DNA of 64,000 nucleotides from positions 1 to 64,000 of the forward strand of contig JANBPK010000708.1 in NCBI GenBank assembly GCA_027579435.1, given 5' to 3'. The notes beneath the pieces are model-generated. The model did not search any database. It saw only the letters and a list, made by a program, of their open reading frames with translations, and had not been told where the DNA came from. This DNA comes from Candolleomyces eurysporus. Its lineage: Eukaryota; Basidiomycota; Agaricomycetes; Agaricales; Psathyrellaceae. Both the position numbers and the translations under genes were made by a program. Shown here one piece after another: positions 12,460 to 23,645 of this stretch; the stretch's first letter is position 1, and the number at the start of each line of letters is the position of its first letter.

Positions 12460-13475
12460 CTACGCTTCCAATCGTCCGACACTGTCCGTGACGAAGTCGA
12501 AGGTGGACAAGGATGAAGAGCCTGCATAGACCTGGAATCAGGCACATCGAGCGAGTACAGGTATGAAGGAACGAACCCTTGAAGTTTGCCTCCGCCTTCG
12601 CCCTTGCCTTTGGCTTGAGGATTTGACTACTGGCATCGTAGGTCCAACCGTTTTTGCCTGCCTCTGCAAAAGTTCCTTAGCGTCGGCACCACCATCTTTA
12701 AGCGTCTGCTAACCTTCCAAGATAAGCGACCCAGACACTCCAAGATAGCTCTCCGCTAATGTCAAAGGCAAAGAGCTGTACGCCTTGGAAAGAAGCTCGA
12801 ATGTTCTCAGACGGAAGCGATCTAAGCAGTGTGTTTCAGCCAGTCCACCTTCGACTCGTTGAAGACACAGGAGCACGAACCCATGAACACTGTCGCCAGT
12901 TTGGTGAGAACCAAGGCAAGTTCTTGGTGGAAAAAATCTGGCTGGGAGACGAGCTCGACGAGGGACGTGGCTGTGGCATAGACTTGGGGGTGTACGCGGT
13001 TGAGCGTCACGCTCACTAGACCAGCCAGCAACTTGCTAAGGGGTAAACTTGCATGGATGTCCGGAAGTCGAGCAAGGGCATAACGAGCTGGGGGTCTATT
13101 GATGCGATTCAGTAAGGTATAGATCTCAACTGGAAGAGATCTCACGTCTGATCCTCAATCAGATAGGCCAGCACAAGGGGGGCAATTATCAGCAATCTAC
13201 TGGTCTGGTGGTCTCCAACGGCCTGCCTCTCCAATGAGATATTGCATAGCTGGCTTGAGTGGTTATCTCACAGTCAAGTCGATCTCTTCTGCGATACGAG
13301 CCACCGCACGATAGTCGCTGCGAGAGACTGCGTCCACTATGGCAGGGAATCGTAGCTGATACACATCTGGGGTAGTGGATTGAGTTTCAGTGGTGTTCTG
13401 GCTGGAAGACGCCCTCGCAGCATCCTGAAGTTCTGTGGTTGAGAGCGGAGGAGGCGTTGGAGGCGCGTTCACCAT
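12460..13475 (-). CDS. CSN8: COP9 signalosome subunit 8 (PCI-domain protein)
   Basis: Smallest PCI subunit of the COP9 signalosome, the complex that removes NEDD8 from cullins. The first exon encodes MVNAPPTPPPLSTTELQDAA and ends near DYRAVARIAEEIDL. The second resumes with LVLAYLIEDQT, followed by PPARYALARLPDIHASLPLSKL, HPQVYATATSLVELVSQPDF and ALVLTKLATVFM. Downstream exons give RTFELLSKAYSSLPLTLAESYLGVS, NGWTYDASSQILKPKA and STFDFVTDSVGRLEA-stop (12460). The order matches CSN8: PCI helices, an AESYLG segment like the family's ADFVGL, then the W-x-D-x-x-S-x-x-L-x-PK tail. An ATG at 13526 would add 17 residues, but 13475 leaves a normal N-terminus. The 5' end is only about 90 bp from the divergent NECAP gene. 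Confidence 0.85.
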
Positions 13476-13566
13476 GGTGGAAGTGAGAGGAAGACTGTAC
13501 AAACAAAGTGGCACGGGCACCTCCAATCAGTTGCCGCCACAGTATTCCTATTCCTAAACCATCATC

Positions 13567-14444
13567 ATGGACGACGATATCGAATCTATCCTCTATATTG
13601 CTCGCGAAATATCAGGTCTATACATTGCCTTGAGCCTTCAGCATCTGCTTACTTCGATGCAGTGTACCGAATCCCACCGCTCAACAAGAACGAAGGTCAT
13701 CGCGCGAATGACTGGGGTGACCTCGCAGCGCCTCTGTGGAAAGGCCGACTGAAAGTTCTAGAGAACTCGAAAGGAGTGACATTGGTGTTTGAGGACGCCA
13801 CTACTGGTGAGTCCGCTCATGCACCGAGAGCGTTAGAGCTGACTTGAATGCTGGCGTAGGTGAACGTATGATAACGGTTAATCTTACTCCCCTGGCCACG
13901 ATCTGACTGTCAGCAGTATTCGCAAAGACAGGGTATGATCCCGCTCGACCCTCTGTCGAAGCAGTTCTGGATTCCTCTCGTTACTTTGTCGTCCGAGTCG
14001 AAGATGAAGGCAAGAAGGCTTACATAGGCATGGGGTTTGCGGAGAGGACAGACAGCTTCGATTTCAGTAAGTACAAGGATTGCAGACGGTGTTTATTTCT
14101 TCTGATTCACCTATTCTAGACGTTGCTCTTCAAGATTATACCAAGTAGGTGTTCCCCACATCCCCGAGTAGCCAATCACGTACCCAATTGGTTCGACCAG
14201 GCGGCACCGCGCTGCCCTAAATGCTTCTGCTGAGAGTGAAGAACCGGAAGCTAAAGCACCTGCTGGACCAAAGAAAGACTACACTCTGAAAGAAGGTCAA
14301 ACTTTTTCAATTTCGATCCCAGGTCGGAGCAAGCAATCAAGTTCTTCCAATTTACTCGGAACTTCAGACTCCAATGTCACAGGAGCGGGAGGTGGCGCGT
14401 TACCTTTCCTTCCCCCTCCCCCGAGTGCCAGCAAGCGACGATAA
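13567..14444 (+). CDS. NECAP family adaptin ear-binding coat-associated protein
   Basis: Endocytic accessory protein of clathrin-coated vesicles; the N-terminal PH-like NECAP domain binds AP-2. Spliced reading: MDDDIESILYIAREIS, then DAVYRIPPLNKNEGHRANDW, PLWKGRLKVLENSKGVTLVF, EDATTGELFAKTGYDP, VEAVLDSSRYFVVRVEDEGK, KAYIGMGFAERTDSFDFNVA and LQDYTKRHRAALN. This is collinear with animal NECAP1/2, including YRIPP, DW and SSRYFV. The C-terminal tail is low-complexity (PAGPKKDYTLKEGQTF, then a Gly/Pro stretch ending PPPPSASKRR, TAA at 14442-14444). Four short introns. No terminal WxxF ear-binding motif is present in this reading, although WDTF occurs in an open stretch 570 bp downstream. Confidence 0.92.
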
Positions 14445-15433
14445 TAGGACGCGACATTTGTACCGAACCTTCTTGAATCTATTTTTACTCGCATCGGGTG
14501 CACACAAAGGACTCACTCGCTCGAGTTTTCCACATGAATGGTCACGCAGCGCACGTACGTACTTATGCTGATTCCATTCTCGGGAACTTCGTCGGTTTAG
14601 TACCGGTAGATGTGAGCGTAGTCGCTCTCCAAGCCTCTCGGCCTGAGAATCATCTCTTGCCATTTATTGACGTGCTGCGATTCAATGCCAGGATAATCAA
14701 CTTCTTCTGCTTCCTGTAAGTCCCAAATTACCGCCTTCACGATTGCGAATACCCATAATTCTGTTCCAGTTTTGCCGCATGTCCTTTACCTGTACTTCGA
14801 CCTCGAATACACTAGCGGCTAATTCTCGGTTTGTTGTCTTTCTCAACTTTTGAGGATGTGTTCCATGCACCATTGTCGAGCCCGTCTTGATCGTTGCTGC
14901 CGACGGTCTTAGAAAGACGAGGTGGATGTCGTGGAATACTTTGACCTCTCCAACAACTCCCGAGGTCATGAGACAGAACCCTTGCCGAAGTTCTCAGCTT
15001 CTGAATGGGACACTTTCCCAGTCCCAGCACCCTCACGTTGATCTGCAGCCCATTTGATCCAGGTATGCCTCCTGACCTTTGGAACTATGGCCGAACCGCG
15101 AAAGAAACTACCTTATTATATGGTTTATCGTGCGTGTGTGATTCTTTGTCTCGATATTTAGTACTCAATCCAGATGTCGATCTTGCATGACCATTTGAAC
15201 TACCCCACACAGTCCGACGTTGAGCCGGAGGTCGCAGGCCTTATACGCTCCGTTGTCTCTCGGTCGACGAGGTTTGCTTCCAGATTTGTACAAGTCAAGC
15301 TTTCCCGACGTCTTTCCGTTCTGTGGCCATTCGGTGCAACACCGGATTGAAGGGTGCAGACGGACCCTCTAATTTCAATGTATATAAGGCTAGAATTTGA
15401 GTTGGTTTCGGTGTGCACTCACCTCCATCCAAG
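14445..15433. other. Gene-poor stretch with a possible unrecognised small gene; GH6 promoter at its right end
   Basis: About 990 bp. The clearest coding-like piece is 14913-15041 (+), preceded by an AG and reading in frame to TGA as DEVDVVEYFDLSNN...LPKFSASEWDTFPVPAPSR. A second open piece begins with an ATG at 14535 and ends at a GTAAGT donor near 14717. I could not join them into one convincing frame: other frames across 14850-15050 are open too. The right 150 bp contain the cellobiohydrolase promoter. The rest shows nothing recognisable. Confidence 0.3.
15381..15388 (+). promoter_or_regulatory. TATA box of the GH6 cellobiohydrolase gene
   Basis: TATATAAG lies 53 bp upstream of the ATG at 15434, a spacing that fits a TATA-directed start about 30 bp downstream and a short 5' UTR. 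TATA promoters are typical of strongly inducible secreted-enzyme genes in fungi. Confidence 0.6.
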
Positions 15434-17217
15434 ATGCTGAAGATCCAGTCCTTGTCGGCGCTTGTCCTCTTGTTGCCCCTTGTAAGGGCCGCTCAACCTA
15501 TATATGCCCAGTGCGGTGGTACCGGTTACAGTATGTCGGTTTCGAGCTCTCCTTCTCGCAGACACTGACGGCTAGCAACCTTCGTTAGGCGGTGACACTA
15601 CTTGCGTTGCCGGAGCAGTCTGCACGAAGCTGAACGAGTTCTACTCCCAGTGCCTGTAAGCCTGCTCTTGACCTGTTCTTATGATATACTAAGCAAGATG
15701 CAGTCCCGGAAGCGCTCCTACTACGACTGTCAGCACCCCAACCGTCTCTATCCCTACCTCAACTGGCACGACCCCCACTCAACCTGGCACGACTACCATT
15801 CCCACCAGCACAGGAGTCCCAACGGCTGTCAGCGGTAACCCATACACTGGATATGAGGTAGGAGGAAGTTCGTCGTGTCTCGATCAAGTTAACTAAATAC
15901 TTTCCCAGATTTACCTCAGCCCCTACTACGCCAAGGAAGTTGACGATGCTGCCGCTCAGATCTCTGACGCTTCTGTCAAGGCGAAGGCATTGAAGGTCAA
16001 AGACATCCCAACCTTCACCTGGTTCGACGTCATTGCCAAGACTGGTGACCTGGGAACATACCTCGCCGACGCTGACCGCAAGGGTAAGGCCGAGGGAAAG
16101 AAGTACATCGTTCAGATCGTCGTGTACGACCTTCCCGACCGTGACTGCGCCGCTTACGCCTCCAATGGAGAGTTTGCCATCGCAAATGGCGGCGAAGCTA
16201 ACTACCGAAGATACGTTGACCAGCTCGTCGCTGAGGTCAGGAGTGAGTGGTCAATTTCCTGACATTGAGGGAATCTTACTGAAAGAAACTTCCAGAATAC
16301 CCTGACGTCCGTGTCATCGCTGTCATTGAGCCCGATTCCCTTGCGAACATGGTGACTAACATGGACGTCGCGAAGTGCAGGGGTGCAGAGAAGGCATACA
16401 AGGTCCGTGTAAAAAATCTGCAAGTCAATACAAAACTAAATGGTCCCGATTACAGGAAGGTGTTGTCTACGCCCTCCAGAAACTTTCCGCTGTCGGTGTT
16501 TACTCGTACATCGATGCCGGCCATGCTGGTTGGCTCGGATGGAACGCCAACTTGACACCCGCCGCACGTCTCTACGCCGATATTTACAAGAGCGCCGGAT
16601 CTTCCCCCTTCATCAAGGGTCTCGCCACCAATGTCGCCAACTACAATGCCCTCAGTACGTGATTCTCTAGATTCGAGATGTTGCCAGACTCCTAACAGCT
16701 CTCCAGGTGCCTCGTCGCCTGACCCCGTCACCCAAGGAAACCAGAACACCGACGAATTGAAATACATTAATGTAAAGCGGTCGTATATCTGTAAAATTTC
16801 AGTTCTGACAATTTCCTCCCTAGGCTATTTCACCTGTTCTCCGCCAGAACGGCTTCAATGCTCAGTTCATCGTCGACCAGGGCCGATCGGGTCGTCAGAA
16901 CATCAGGAACGAGTGGGGTGAATGGTGTAACGTCAGGGGAGCAGGCTTCGGCATGCGCCCAACTCTCAGCACCGGCTCTTCGCTCATCGATGCCATTGTC
17001 TGGGTGAAGCCCGGAGGTGAGGCTGATGGTACCTCCAACACCTCTGCTCCTCGATACGATACCCACTGCGGTGTTGCGTAAGTGATTTTCCTTTCCTTTA
17101 GATGAATGGGAACCTGATGCTTTTGACAGATCTGCCCACAAGCCCGCCCCTGAAGCTGGGACATGGTTCCAGGAGTACTTCGTCGCCTTGGTCCAGAACT
17201 CCAACCCATCCCTTTAA
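15434..17217 (+). CDS. GH6 cellobiohydrolase (cellobiohydrolase II type) with N-terminal CBM1
   Basis: Secreted inverting exo-glucanase releasing cellobiose from the non-reducing ends of cellulose. Domain order: signal peptide MLKIQSLSALVLLLPLVRA; CBM1 (IYAQCGGTGYSGDTTC, CTKLNEFYSQCLPG) with Cys pairs and three aromatic surface residues, all Tyr; a Ser/Thr/Pro linker of about 40 residues; then the GH6 barrel. Catalytic landmarks are VVYDLPDRDCAAYASNGE, where the Asp in DRDC matches Cel6A Asp175, and VIAVIEPDSLANMVTN, where EPD matches Asp221. Further family blocks are YIDAGHAGWLGW, NEWGEWCNVRGAGFG and WVKPGGEADGTSN. It ends QNSNPSL with TAA at 17215-17217. Length is normal, with about seven short introns. 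The Gly usually found after the first CBM Tyr (YGQ) is Ala here. Confidence 0.97.
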
Positions 17218-17503
17218 ATATTTCGTTGGTTTGCTATGGGGGTCTGTGTAGAACGGTAGCATCGTCGTNAAAAAATTCTCGTGTTATGCAGATTATGTTG
17301 CTTGTAATGAATATCTTGACGCCTTTCACCTCAATGAAGCGCGCCTTCACATGATTAGTTCGGGTGCAGACAAAACTAAGTCCACGTGACCCTGTAGTTC
17401 CGAGGCCGTGCCGGGTCGTCATCGCTGCGCCGAATGAATTGTGCTCCCCGACTCTTGTCAGCAGACCTTACGCCGTGTTCTGTGTTCTACTCCTCCCACC
17501 ACC

Positions 17504-19476
17504 ATGCTCGCAAGGGTCTCTCGCAGTGTAGCTAGGCGTAGCGGTGTTGCTAGGACCCTCTGCGCACCTCGCAGGGGGTTTGTTCAGCCGTCGGGTGCCG
17601 ATAGAGCAAGTGTCGTCGATGTACCTTCGACGTATCAGGAAGAGAGTCACTTTGTGCCACGGCCTGGTACTGCATCTTTTAACTAGTTATTCTCAGTGGG
17701 CTGACCATCTTCAAGATATGTTGGGCTTCAAATTGGAGGCTCCCCAGCGCGACGGCTCCGTCACCGAACAAGTGCGGCCCATCTATCTCGATCTGCAGGT
17801 ATGTCGGCTTGCCCTGGTTTGAGAGGTTTATTCATATTTTTCAAAGGCGACGACCCCTGTTGACCCCCGGGTGCTGGACGCTATGCTTCCCTATCTGACC
17901 GATCAGTATGGCAATCCTCACAGTCGTACGCACGCATATGGATGGGAAGCCGAAAAAGCCGTTGAAGAGGCAAGAAAGGTCGGGAGTGTTGTTGTAATGT
18001 GGGGGACACGATTCTCATATTTGTTTCAAAGAACGTAGCAGATATCATTGGTGCCGACACCAAGGACATCGTTTTCACTTCAGGCGCAACGGAGACCAAT
18101 AACATGGCAATCAAAGGGATAGCCCGGTTCCACAAAGAGAAGAAGAAGCACGTTATCACGACCCAAACAGTATGTGTATTTTTCTCTGAATTACCCTTAA
18201 GTGCTCATCGTAGTTTAGGAACATAAATGCGTTCTGGACTCGTGCAGAAAACTGAGCGAGGAAGGTTTCGACATCACCTATCTCCCTGTACAGAAAAACG
18301 GTGTTATCGACCTTGCAGAGCTCGAAGCTGCTATTCGACCTGACACTTCCTTGGTATCCATTATGGCCGTGAACAACGAGACGGGTGTTATTCAGCCTTT
18401 GAAGGAAATTGGTGCCATTGTTCGGAAACATCGCGGGGTGTATTTCCACACCGATGCCGCACAGGCTGTTGGAAAAATCCCATTGGACGTCAACGAAATG
18501 AACATCGATCTCATGAGCATCTCTGGTCACAAGCTCTATGGGCCTAAAGGCGTCGGTGCTGCTTACGTTCGACGGAGACCGAGGGTAAGAATAGAACCTA
18601 TTCTTAGCGGTGGAGGCCAGGAGCGTGGGTTGCGTAGTGGAACTTTGCCAACCGCGTTGGTTGTTGGACTGGGGGAAGCTGCCCGGATTGCACAGAAGGA
18701 AATGGCGGTGAGTAGCATTCTGTCTCTCCTCACATGACGAAGTATGCACTGGACAAATGTCCTTCCCCGAGTTGAACGCTTCTTGCCATTCACTGGCTCT
18801 CTGCGGTTCTGCGATGAGAATTGTGCAGGGGTACTGATGACATTTTTTCCGAGTGTCTGTGTTCGTTTGGATTTTGCTGACAACTGCTTCCCCAGCGCGA
18901 CCATGCTCGTGTCAAGCAATTGTCCGAACGGCTCATCAACAGTATCAATGCCCAAGTGGAACACGTTGTGCGAAACGGGGACGTGAATGGCTACCCTGGA
19001 TGTGTTAATCTCAGCTTTGCCTATGTTGAGGGCGAGAGTCTTCTGATGGCTTTGAAGGTGAGTACGACTGTATTGCCGCATCGAGGATTGTCCGAGGTAT
19101 TGACAATCTGCAGGACATCGCGCTTTCGTCGGGCAGTGCATGCACCTCTGCGTCTTTGGAACCTTCCTATGTGTTGAGAGCTCTTGGTACGTTGTCTGCT
19201 CCTGAGCTCTTGTTAGATACTTATGCTTCCTGCCGTGCAGGTGCTGCTGAGGACATGGCTCACTCATCGCTTCGCTTCGGCATTGGGAGGTTCACAACAG
19301 AGGCTGAAATAGATTTTGTGGTGAAGAATATTGTGAGAGTGGTGCATCGGCTGCGAGAAATGAGGTGGGTTCCTGTGTTCCACGCTGGGATTTCAGCTGA
19401 CCTCGTCTGCAGTCCTCTTTGGGAAATGGTCCAGGAGGGTATTGACATCAACACGATCAACTGGTCCCAGCACTAG
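17504..19476 (+). CDS. NFS1: Mitochondrial cysteine desulfurase
   Basis: PLP enzyme that converts cysteine to alanine and supplies persulfide sulfur for Fe-S clusters and tRNA thiolation, acting in the mitochondrial matrix. The N-terminus [20 protein letters not shown] is a basic transit peptide. Motifs: [99 protein letters not shown] (PLP lysine in GHK) and [17 protein letters not shown] (loop with catalytic Cys). The C-terminus is [21 protein letters not shown], the NFS1-type tail contacting ISCU, with TAG at 19474-19476. One intron (18711-18895, 185 nt) is about three times longer than the rest. Confidence 0.97.
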
Positions 19477-19694
19477 TTTCCCGGTCCCTGGGCCCTGTCT
19501 CTTGTTCTTCCTGTATATGTCGCCTATTCCTTGCTTATTATGTATCCTCTGTCCTAATGCTAGTCGACTCTGTAAAAGCCGCCCATCGCTCGTGCGAGTT
19601 GATCAATCGCCAGTGGTCCGTGCACGTGAGAATGAATGTATTGAACTTCCTCATAATTGAAACTCAGCAAACCTCCTTCTCTTCAACCACCATC

Positions 19695-21111
19695 ATGTCC
19701 AGGCGTCTCTATCTCGGCAGTGAGTGTTTTGCGAGTCTGTAGTCCCCTCTGTCGTAACAGCGTCCAGGACTCCCACCCGACGTTCGCACCGAGGACGTTT
19801 CCAAGTTTTTCGACGGTTATGGCCGCATCGTCGACTGTCGTGTTATGACGGGTAATTCGCTTCGATTTATTGCTCGCCCATGGTTTAATATCTGGTTCTT
19901 GGCTAGGCTTCGGTTTCGTTGAGTTTGAAAGCTACAAGGTCGGTTCTGCGATGGTCGCGTGAAGCCATATTACTCAACCAGGTCACCAGGACGCCGAAGA
20001 CGCTTTGCACAACTTCAACGGGAAGCCTTTCATGGGAACCAAGTAAATGCCCCTTACATATCGGCTGCCCTCCATGTATAACCGTTAATTTCCCCAGCAT
20101 CGTGGTCGAATTCGCAAAAGAATCAAGGCCTCGCCGTGAAGTGTATGCGCTCATCTCAATCTTCGTTCGCAACCAAACTGACATTGATACAAGTGCTCCT
20201 CGCTCCCGTCGACCCCCCGGGCATCGAATCATTGTTTCAGGAATCTCTCGTGACACGAGCTGGCAGGTATGCGAATTTGGTCGACCGGTCGTTCTTCATC
20301 CCTGTGGATCCCTGTGGAAGGCTTCGTGATTGCACCTGGCAACTCGACCGCTGTCCTTGGCGAGGCTATACCCGTTATCGGATTGGTTTTGGATGGCTGC
20401 CCTTACCACGTGCCCACAATTGTTCGATATGTTTAAATGGGAAGACCGACCTGACACAACGTCCCTGCTCCCCAATAGGACTTGAAGGATTTCGGACGCG
20501 ATGCGGGCAGTGTCTCCTTTGCGGATGTTGACCGCGACAACGCCGGTCAAGGGTGCGTTTCCTTTTGTTTTGTTTCAAGTTTCCAACTCGCTTACACCTC
20601 CTCAGAATNTTGGAATACTTGTCGAGAGACGACGCCGAGCGCGCTATCAGGGATCTTGACGGGAAGGACCTACGTGGCAAGGTCGTTCGCGTCGAATTAG
20701 ATGAAAATGTAAGGTTTTTCGCGCTCCCAGGCGTGCAGGACTGATACCCCTTTCTAACAGCGCGGTGGGCCAGACAACTATCGTCGGGATGATCGACGAG
20801 AAGATCGCTACAGAGACGAGCGGCCCAGGGATGACCGCTACCGTCGTGAACGATCCAGGTCTCCTCGCCGTGACGATGGACGTCGCCCTCGCTCCCCGCC
20901 TCCAAGGCGTGATGATGACCGCAGGCCTGTCGTTGATGAGTATCGTCGTGGCTACGAGGATCGTAGGCCCGATGAGTACTATGCGGACAGAGAGCGTCGC
21001 CGTGAAGAACCTGAGCGCAAGCGGGAGGACCGTCGACGGGACGACAAGGACGATCGTTATGATGACCGATCAGCCAGGCATTCCAACGGNGACGCAGGTT
21101 GGGCCCGTTAA
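19695..21111 (+). CDS. SR-family splicing factor with two RRMs
   Basis: Nuclear serine/arginine-rich RNA-binding protein for splice-site selection and mRNA export, closest in layout to SRSF4/5/6 and S. pombe Srp2. RRM1: MSRRLYLGRLPPDVRTEDVS (RNP2 LYLGRL) and GFGFVEFESYKDAEDA (RNP1). RRM2: HRIIVSGISRDTSWQ and DLKDFGRDAGSV, the SWQDLKD heptapeptide region specific to pseudo-RRMs of SR proteins, then ILEYLSRDDAERAIRDLDG. The C-terminus is Arg/Asp/Ser-rich (RERSRSPRRDDGRRPRSPPP and EERRREEPERKRED-like), ending GDAGWAR with TAA at 21109-21111. The intron cutting the SWQ/DLKD motif (20266-20478) is 213 nt, unusually long here. Ns at 20609 and 21090 fall in or beside coding sequence. Confidence 0.93.
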
Positions 21112-21509
21112 TTCATATACCTCTTGAGGCCAGCGACGTCCTTACCAGATCGATCTTGTTGACCAACGCTATCCGAATTGCTCCTTCCCATACGGTTTTC
21201 GCTCGTCGTGTATTCTCTACGCTCAATGTTCCGTTCAGGCCCCTTAGTCTGGTTCTCATCGTGTCCCCGCCCGAGGTTCGAAAGCTGTTCATTGCGGTCC
21301 ACTGCATCCGTCGGAACAGGTAACTCGCAAGGCAACCCAGTCNTGGTAACCCAAACGTATCGGAGGCTGGGGGTACACCATTGTCCCAGGTTGAAGCATC
21401 GCGTCCTCGGTTTGCGGCTGCACAGNTGTTTTGGTAAGGTAAGGTAAGTTTGCCTGTTTATAGTGAGAATTACATTTCCCACTTCCTGTTAGCTTCTAAT
21501 TGCCATGTT
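21112..21509. other. Intergenic between convergent 3' ends
   Basis: About 400 bp between the SR-protein stop and the tubulin cofactor stop. It contains Ns at 21343 and 21426 and no recognised exon, tRNA or repeat. Confidence 0.5.
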
Positions 21510-23487
21510 TTACGATATATGGTAAATAATATGGGAATCGTTTTCGAGGCCAACCCAATCCAATGTATTTGAGTCNTCTTCTTGACCCAATTCCACCCAA
21601 GAATTATCACGCATTTTGATCCAAAGTTTGATAGTTCCACGACTTTTCCCAGCGTTCTTTCTGATTTTGTTTCTTAAGCTGCGAAGAACCATGGTGGGCA
21701 GAACACTGAGTGGTGCTTGCTCAATTATATCCACCGTCCTGCCAACCGGGGGATTTTTTGCTGCACCTAACAAGATTGCTGTAGCAATCTTGGTGTGAGG
21801 ATATNGTCGAGTACCATTTCATCAAGACCCTTACTGATGAGTTGAGAACTGAGTTTCTCTTCCTTGGGTTTCGGTTCCTCCTGTGGTGGTCCGTGCTCTT
21901 GCTCCTTGTTAAGGTTCGTGGTCTTTGATATGTACACACAAACACCTACTTTGGCATAACTCGTCCCATCGGAAGGGTTTTGCGCTTGACACGGAACTGG
22001 TTACGCCTTCGCGACTCAGCTGGGTCAGGTATAGCATTTCGGAGTCACGACGTTCCCGTTCAGAGATCTAAACGGCGTTAAGTAGATTGTCGACCCAACG
22101 CTAGTGGAAGCTAACCGTTGTGCCGTCCAACCTCGTCAACTGCGGAAAACGAGCAATGACGAGAGACCTGAACTGTGATTGTGCTAATAAGTTAACGTAG
22201 GACCTCAGCAGACATTCGAGTTTTTTGAGTTGAATCGATGCGACTTGCCACAGAGAGGGATATCTTGCACAGAGATATTCTCGAGCGCTGGGCACCACTG
22301 CGACAATGATTCCAAGTCCGACCAGAGCTTCAACGGATTGGACGGCAGGGAAAGGGTTTTGACACCCCAGAGAGAGGCACCGGGAGGGGGGGGATGGAAT
22401 AGTCATGAGCTGGTTTGACGACAGTACAACTGTCTCCAGACTACATGGCGCATGTTTAACGAGCCGGAGGCGCGTCATACACTATTCACGCACCTTGGCA
22501 GCATAGCTGATAAAGATGATGCGATATGNACCCAATCAGTAAATTGGTTGTTGTCGAGATTGAGTAATTGCAACGAGGCGTGAGGAGTGTTTCCTTCGGC
22601 CGAGAGGGAGGCTAAATTGTTGTACCCCAATTCTAAGGACCGTAACGAAGGTATGAAGGAGATAATTTCATGAGCCTCTTGCCAGGTCATGCGAGTTCCA
22701 TTGAGCTGAAGATCGGTCAGCTTAGAAAAGGATGATCCGTTCCCTTCGAATGGCAACAAATAGTTATGGCTGTTGAAATGGACGTCAGGAACTTGCGAGA
22801 AGAGTGGAGATTGTAAAATACGAACTTTAAAGACAACCGCTGAAGGAAAGGGAGTTCGGAGGCAATCTGTGCGATGATACTCCAAGAAGATACAAGGGTA
22901 AAGGAGAGATCAAGTGCTCGGATGCCTGATGACTGCGTAAGGTAGCTGATCCAGTACAAGGGCGTAAATCAAGCGTACTCGAGCAAGTATTTCGGATCCG
23001 CCCTTGGGGGTCGGGGTAGGCAACAAGCGTACCATCAAGGCTGACCACCTTCAGACGCTCTAAGCGAGACANTTTACTTCGGATCTTGTCTAGTCCGACT
23101 GCTTCGACCTGAATTGCACCGTGAGACGACCCCAGAGTGACCGTTTCCTGGGATTCAGCGCCATGAAGCTGCTCGATATACTTTTCCGATAAGGCTTGTA
23201 GAAAGGATATTCCAACTTGTACATTAGGAGATGGCCGAACGAAGGATCCTGCACGCGAAAATCTTGTCTCCTTTTAGTTTCTGAAATGAAATTGGGCGAC
23301 CGACAACATCGTACCTGCAGGAAAAGTACCGCTTGCCGTCCTTACTGCCGTCGTGCTTGCCACGTTCGGGATCGTCCCACTCAATACCGATCCATATGCC
23401 TTGGGATTTATCGACAGGCCCGACGTATCTCACAGTGCCATTCGATCCAGAATATCTAATACGAGATTCGAGAGGTGGTGGTTCCAT
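21510..23487 (-). CDS. TBCE: Tubulin-folding cofactor E (CAP-Gly, LRR, ubiquitin-like)
   Basis: Binds alpha-tubulin in the heterodimer assembly pathway (yeast Pac2, S. pombe Alp21). The N-terminus MEPPPLESRIRYSGSNGTVR leads into a CAP-Gly domain with GIEWDDPERGKHDGSKDG (GKHDG is the signature loop) and RYFSC. The middle has leucine-rich repeats: LERLKVVSLDGT, GIRALDLSFTLVSSW, FSKLTDLQLNGTRM, LRSLELGYNNLASL and LQLLNLDNNQFTDW. The cap of the repeat domain reads LVIARFPQLTRLDGT, then RRDSEMLYLTQLSREG, as in other TBCE proteins. The C-terminal exon has a ubiquitin-like fold segment (GTIKLWIKMRDNSW, WVGLENDSHIIYHIS), TAA at 21510. Ns at 21576, 21805, 22529 and 23072 lie in or near exons. The gene shares a 158-bp divergent promoter with the next gene. 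Confidence 0.92.
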
Positions 23488-23645
23488 GAAGAGGCAGACA
23501 AACCCTAACCCAAGGACCGGTCACCGCGTCAAAAACTCCGACGTGATGTGGTGACGCTTCAACGCGGCTTAGGAACTCGGAGGCCCGCATCCTTTCCCGT
23601 TCCCAACACCAACCTTACTCTACTCCTGGAATCCTTTCTCCACCC

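Noticed and set aside
18735..18882. Possible C/D snoRNA in the long NFS1 intron
   Set aside because: Box-like motifs are present, but spacing is poor and no stretch next to a D box is complementary to rRNA that I recognise.
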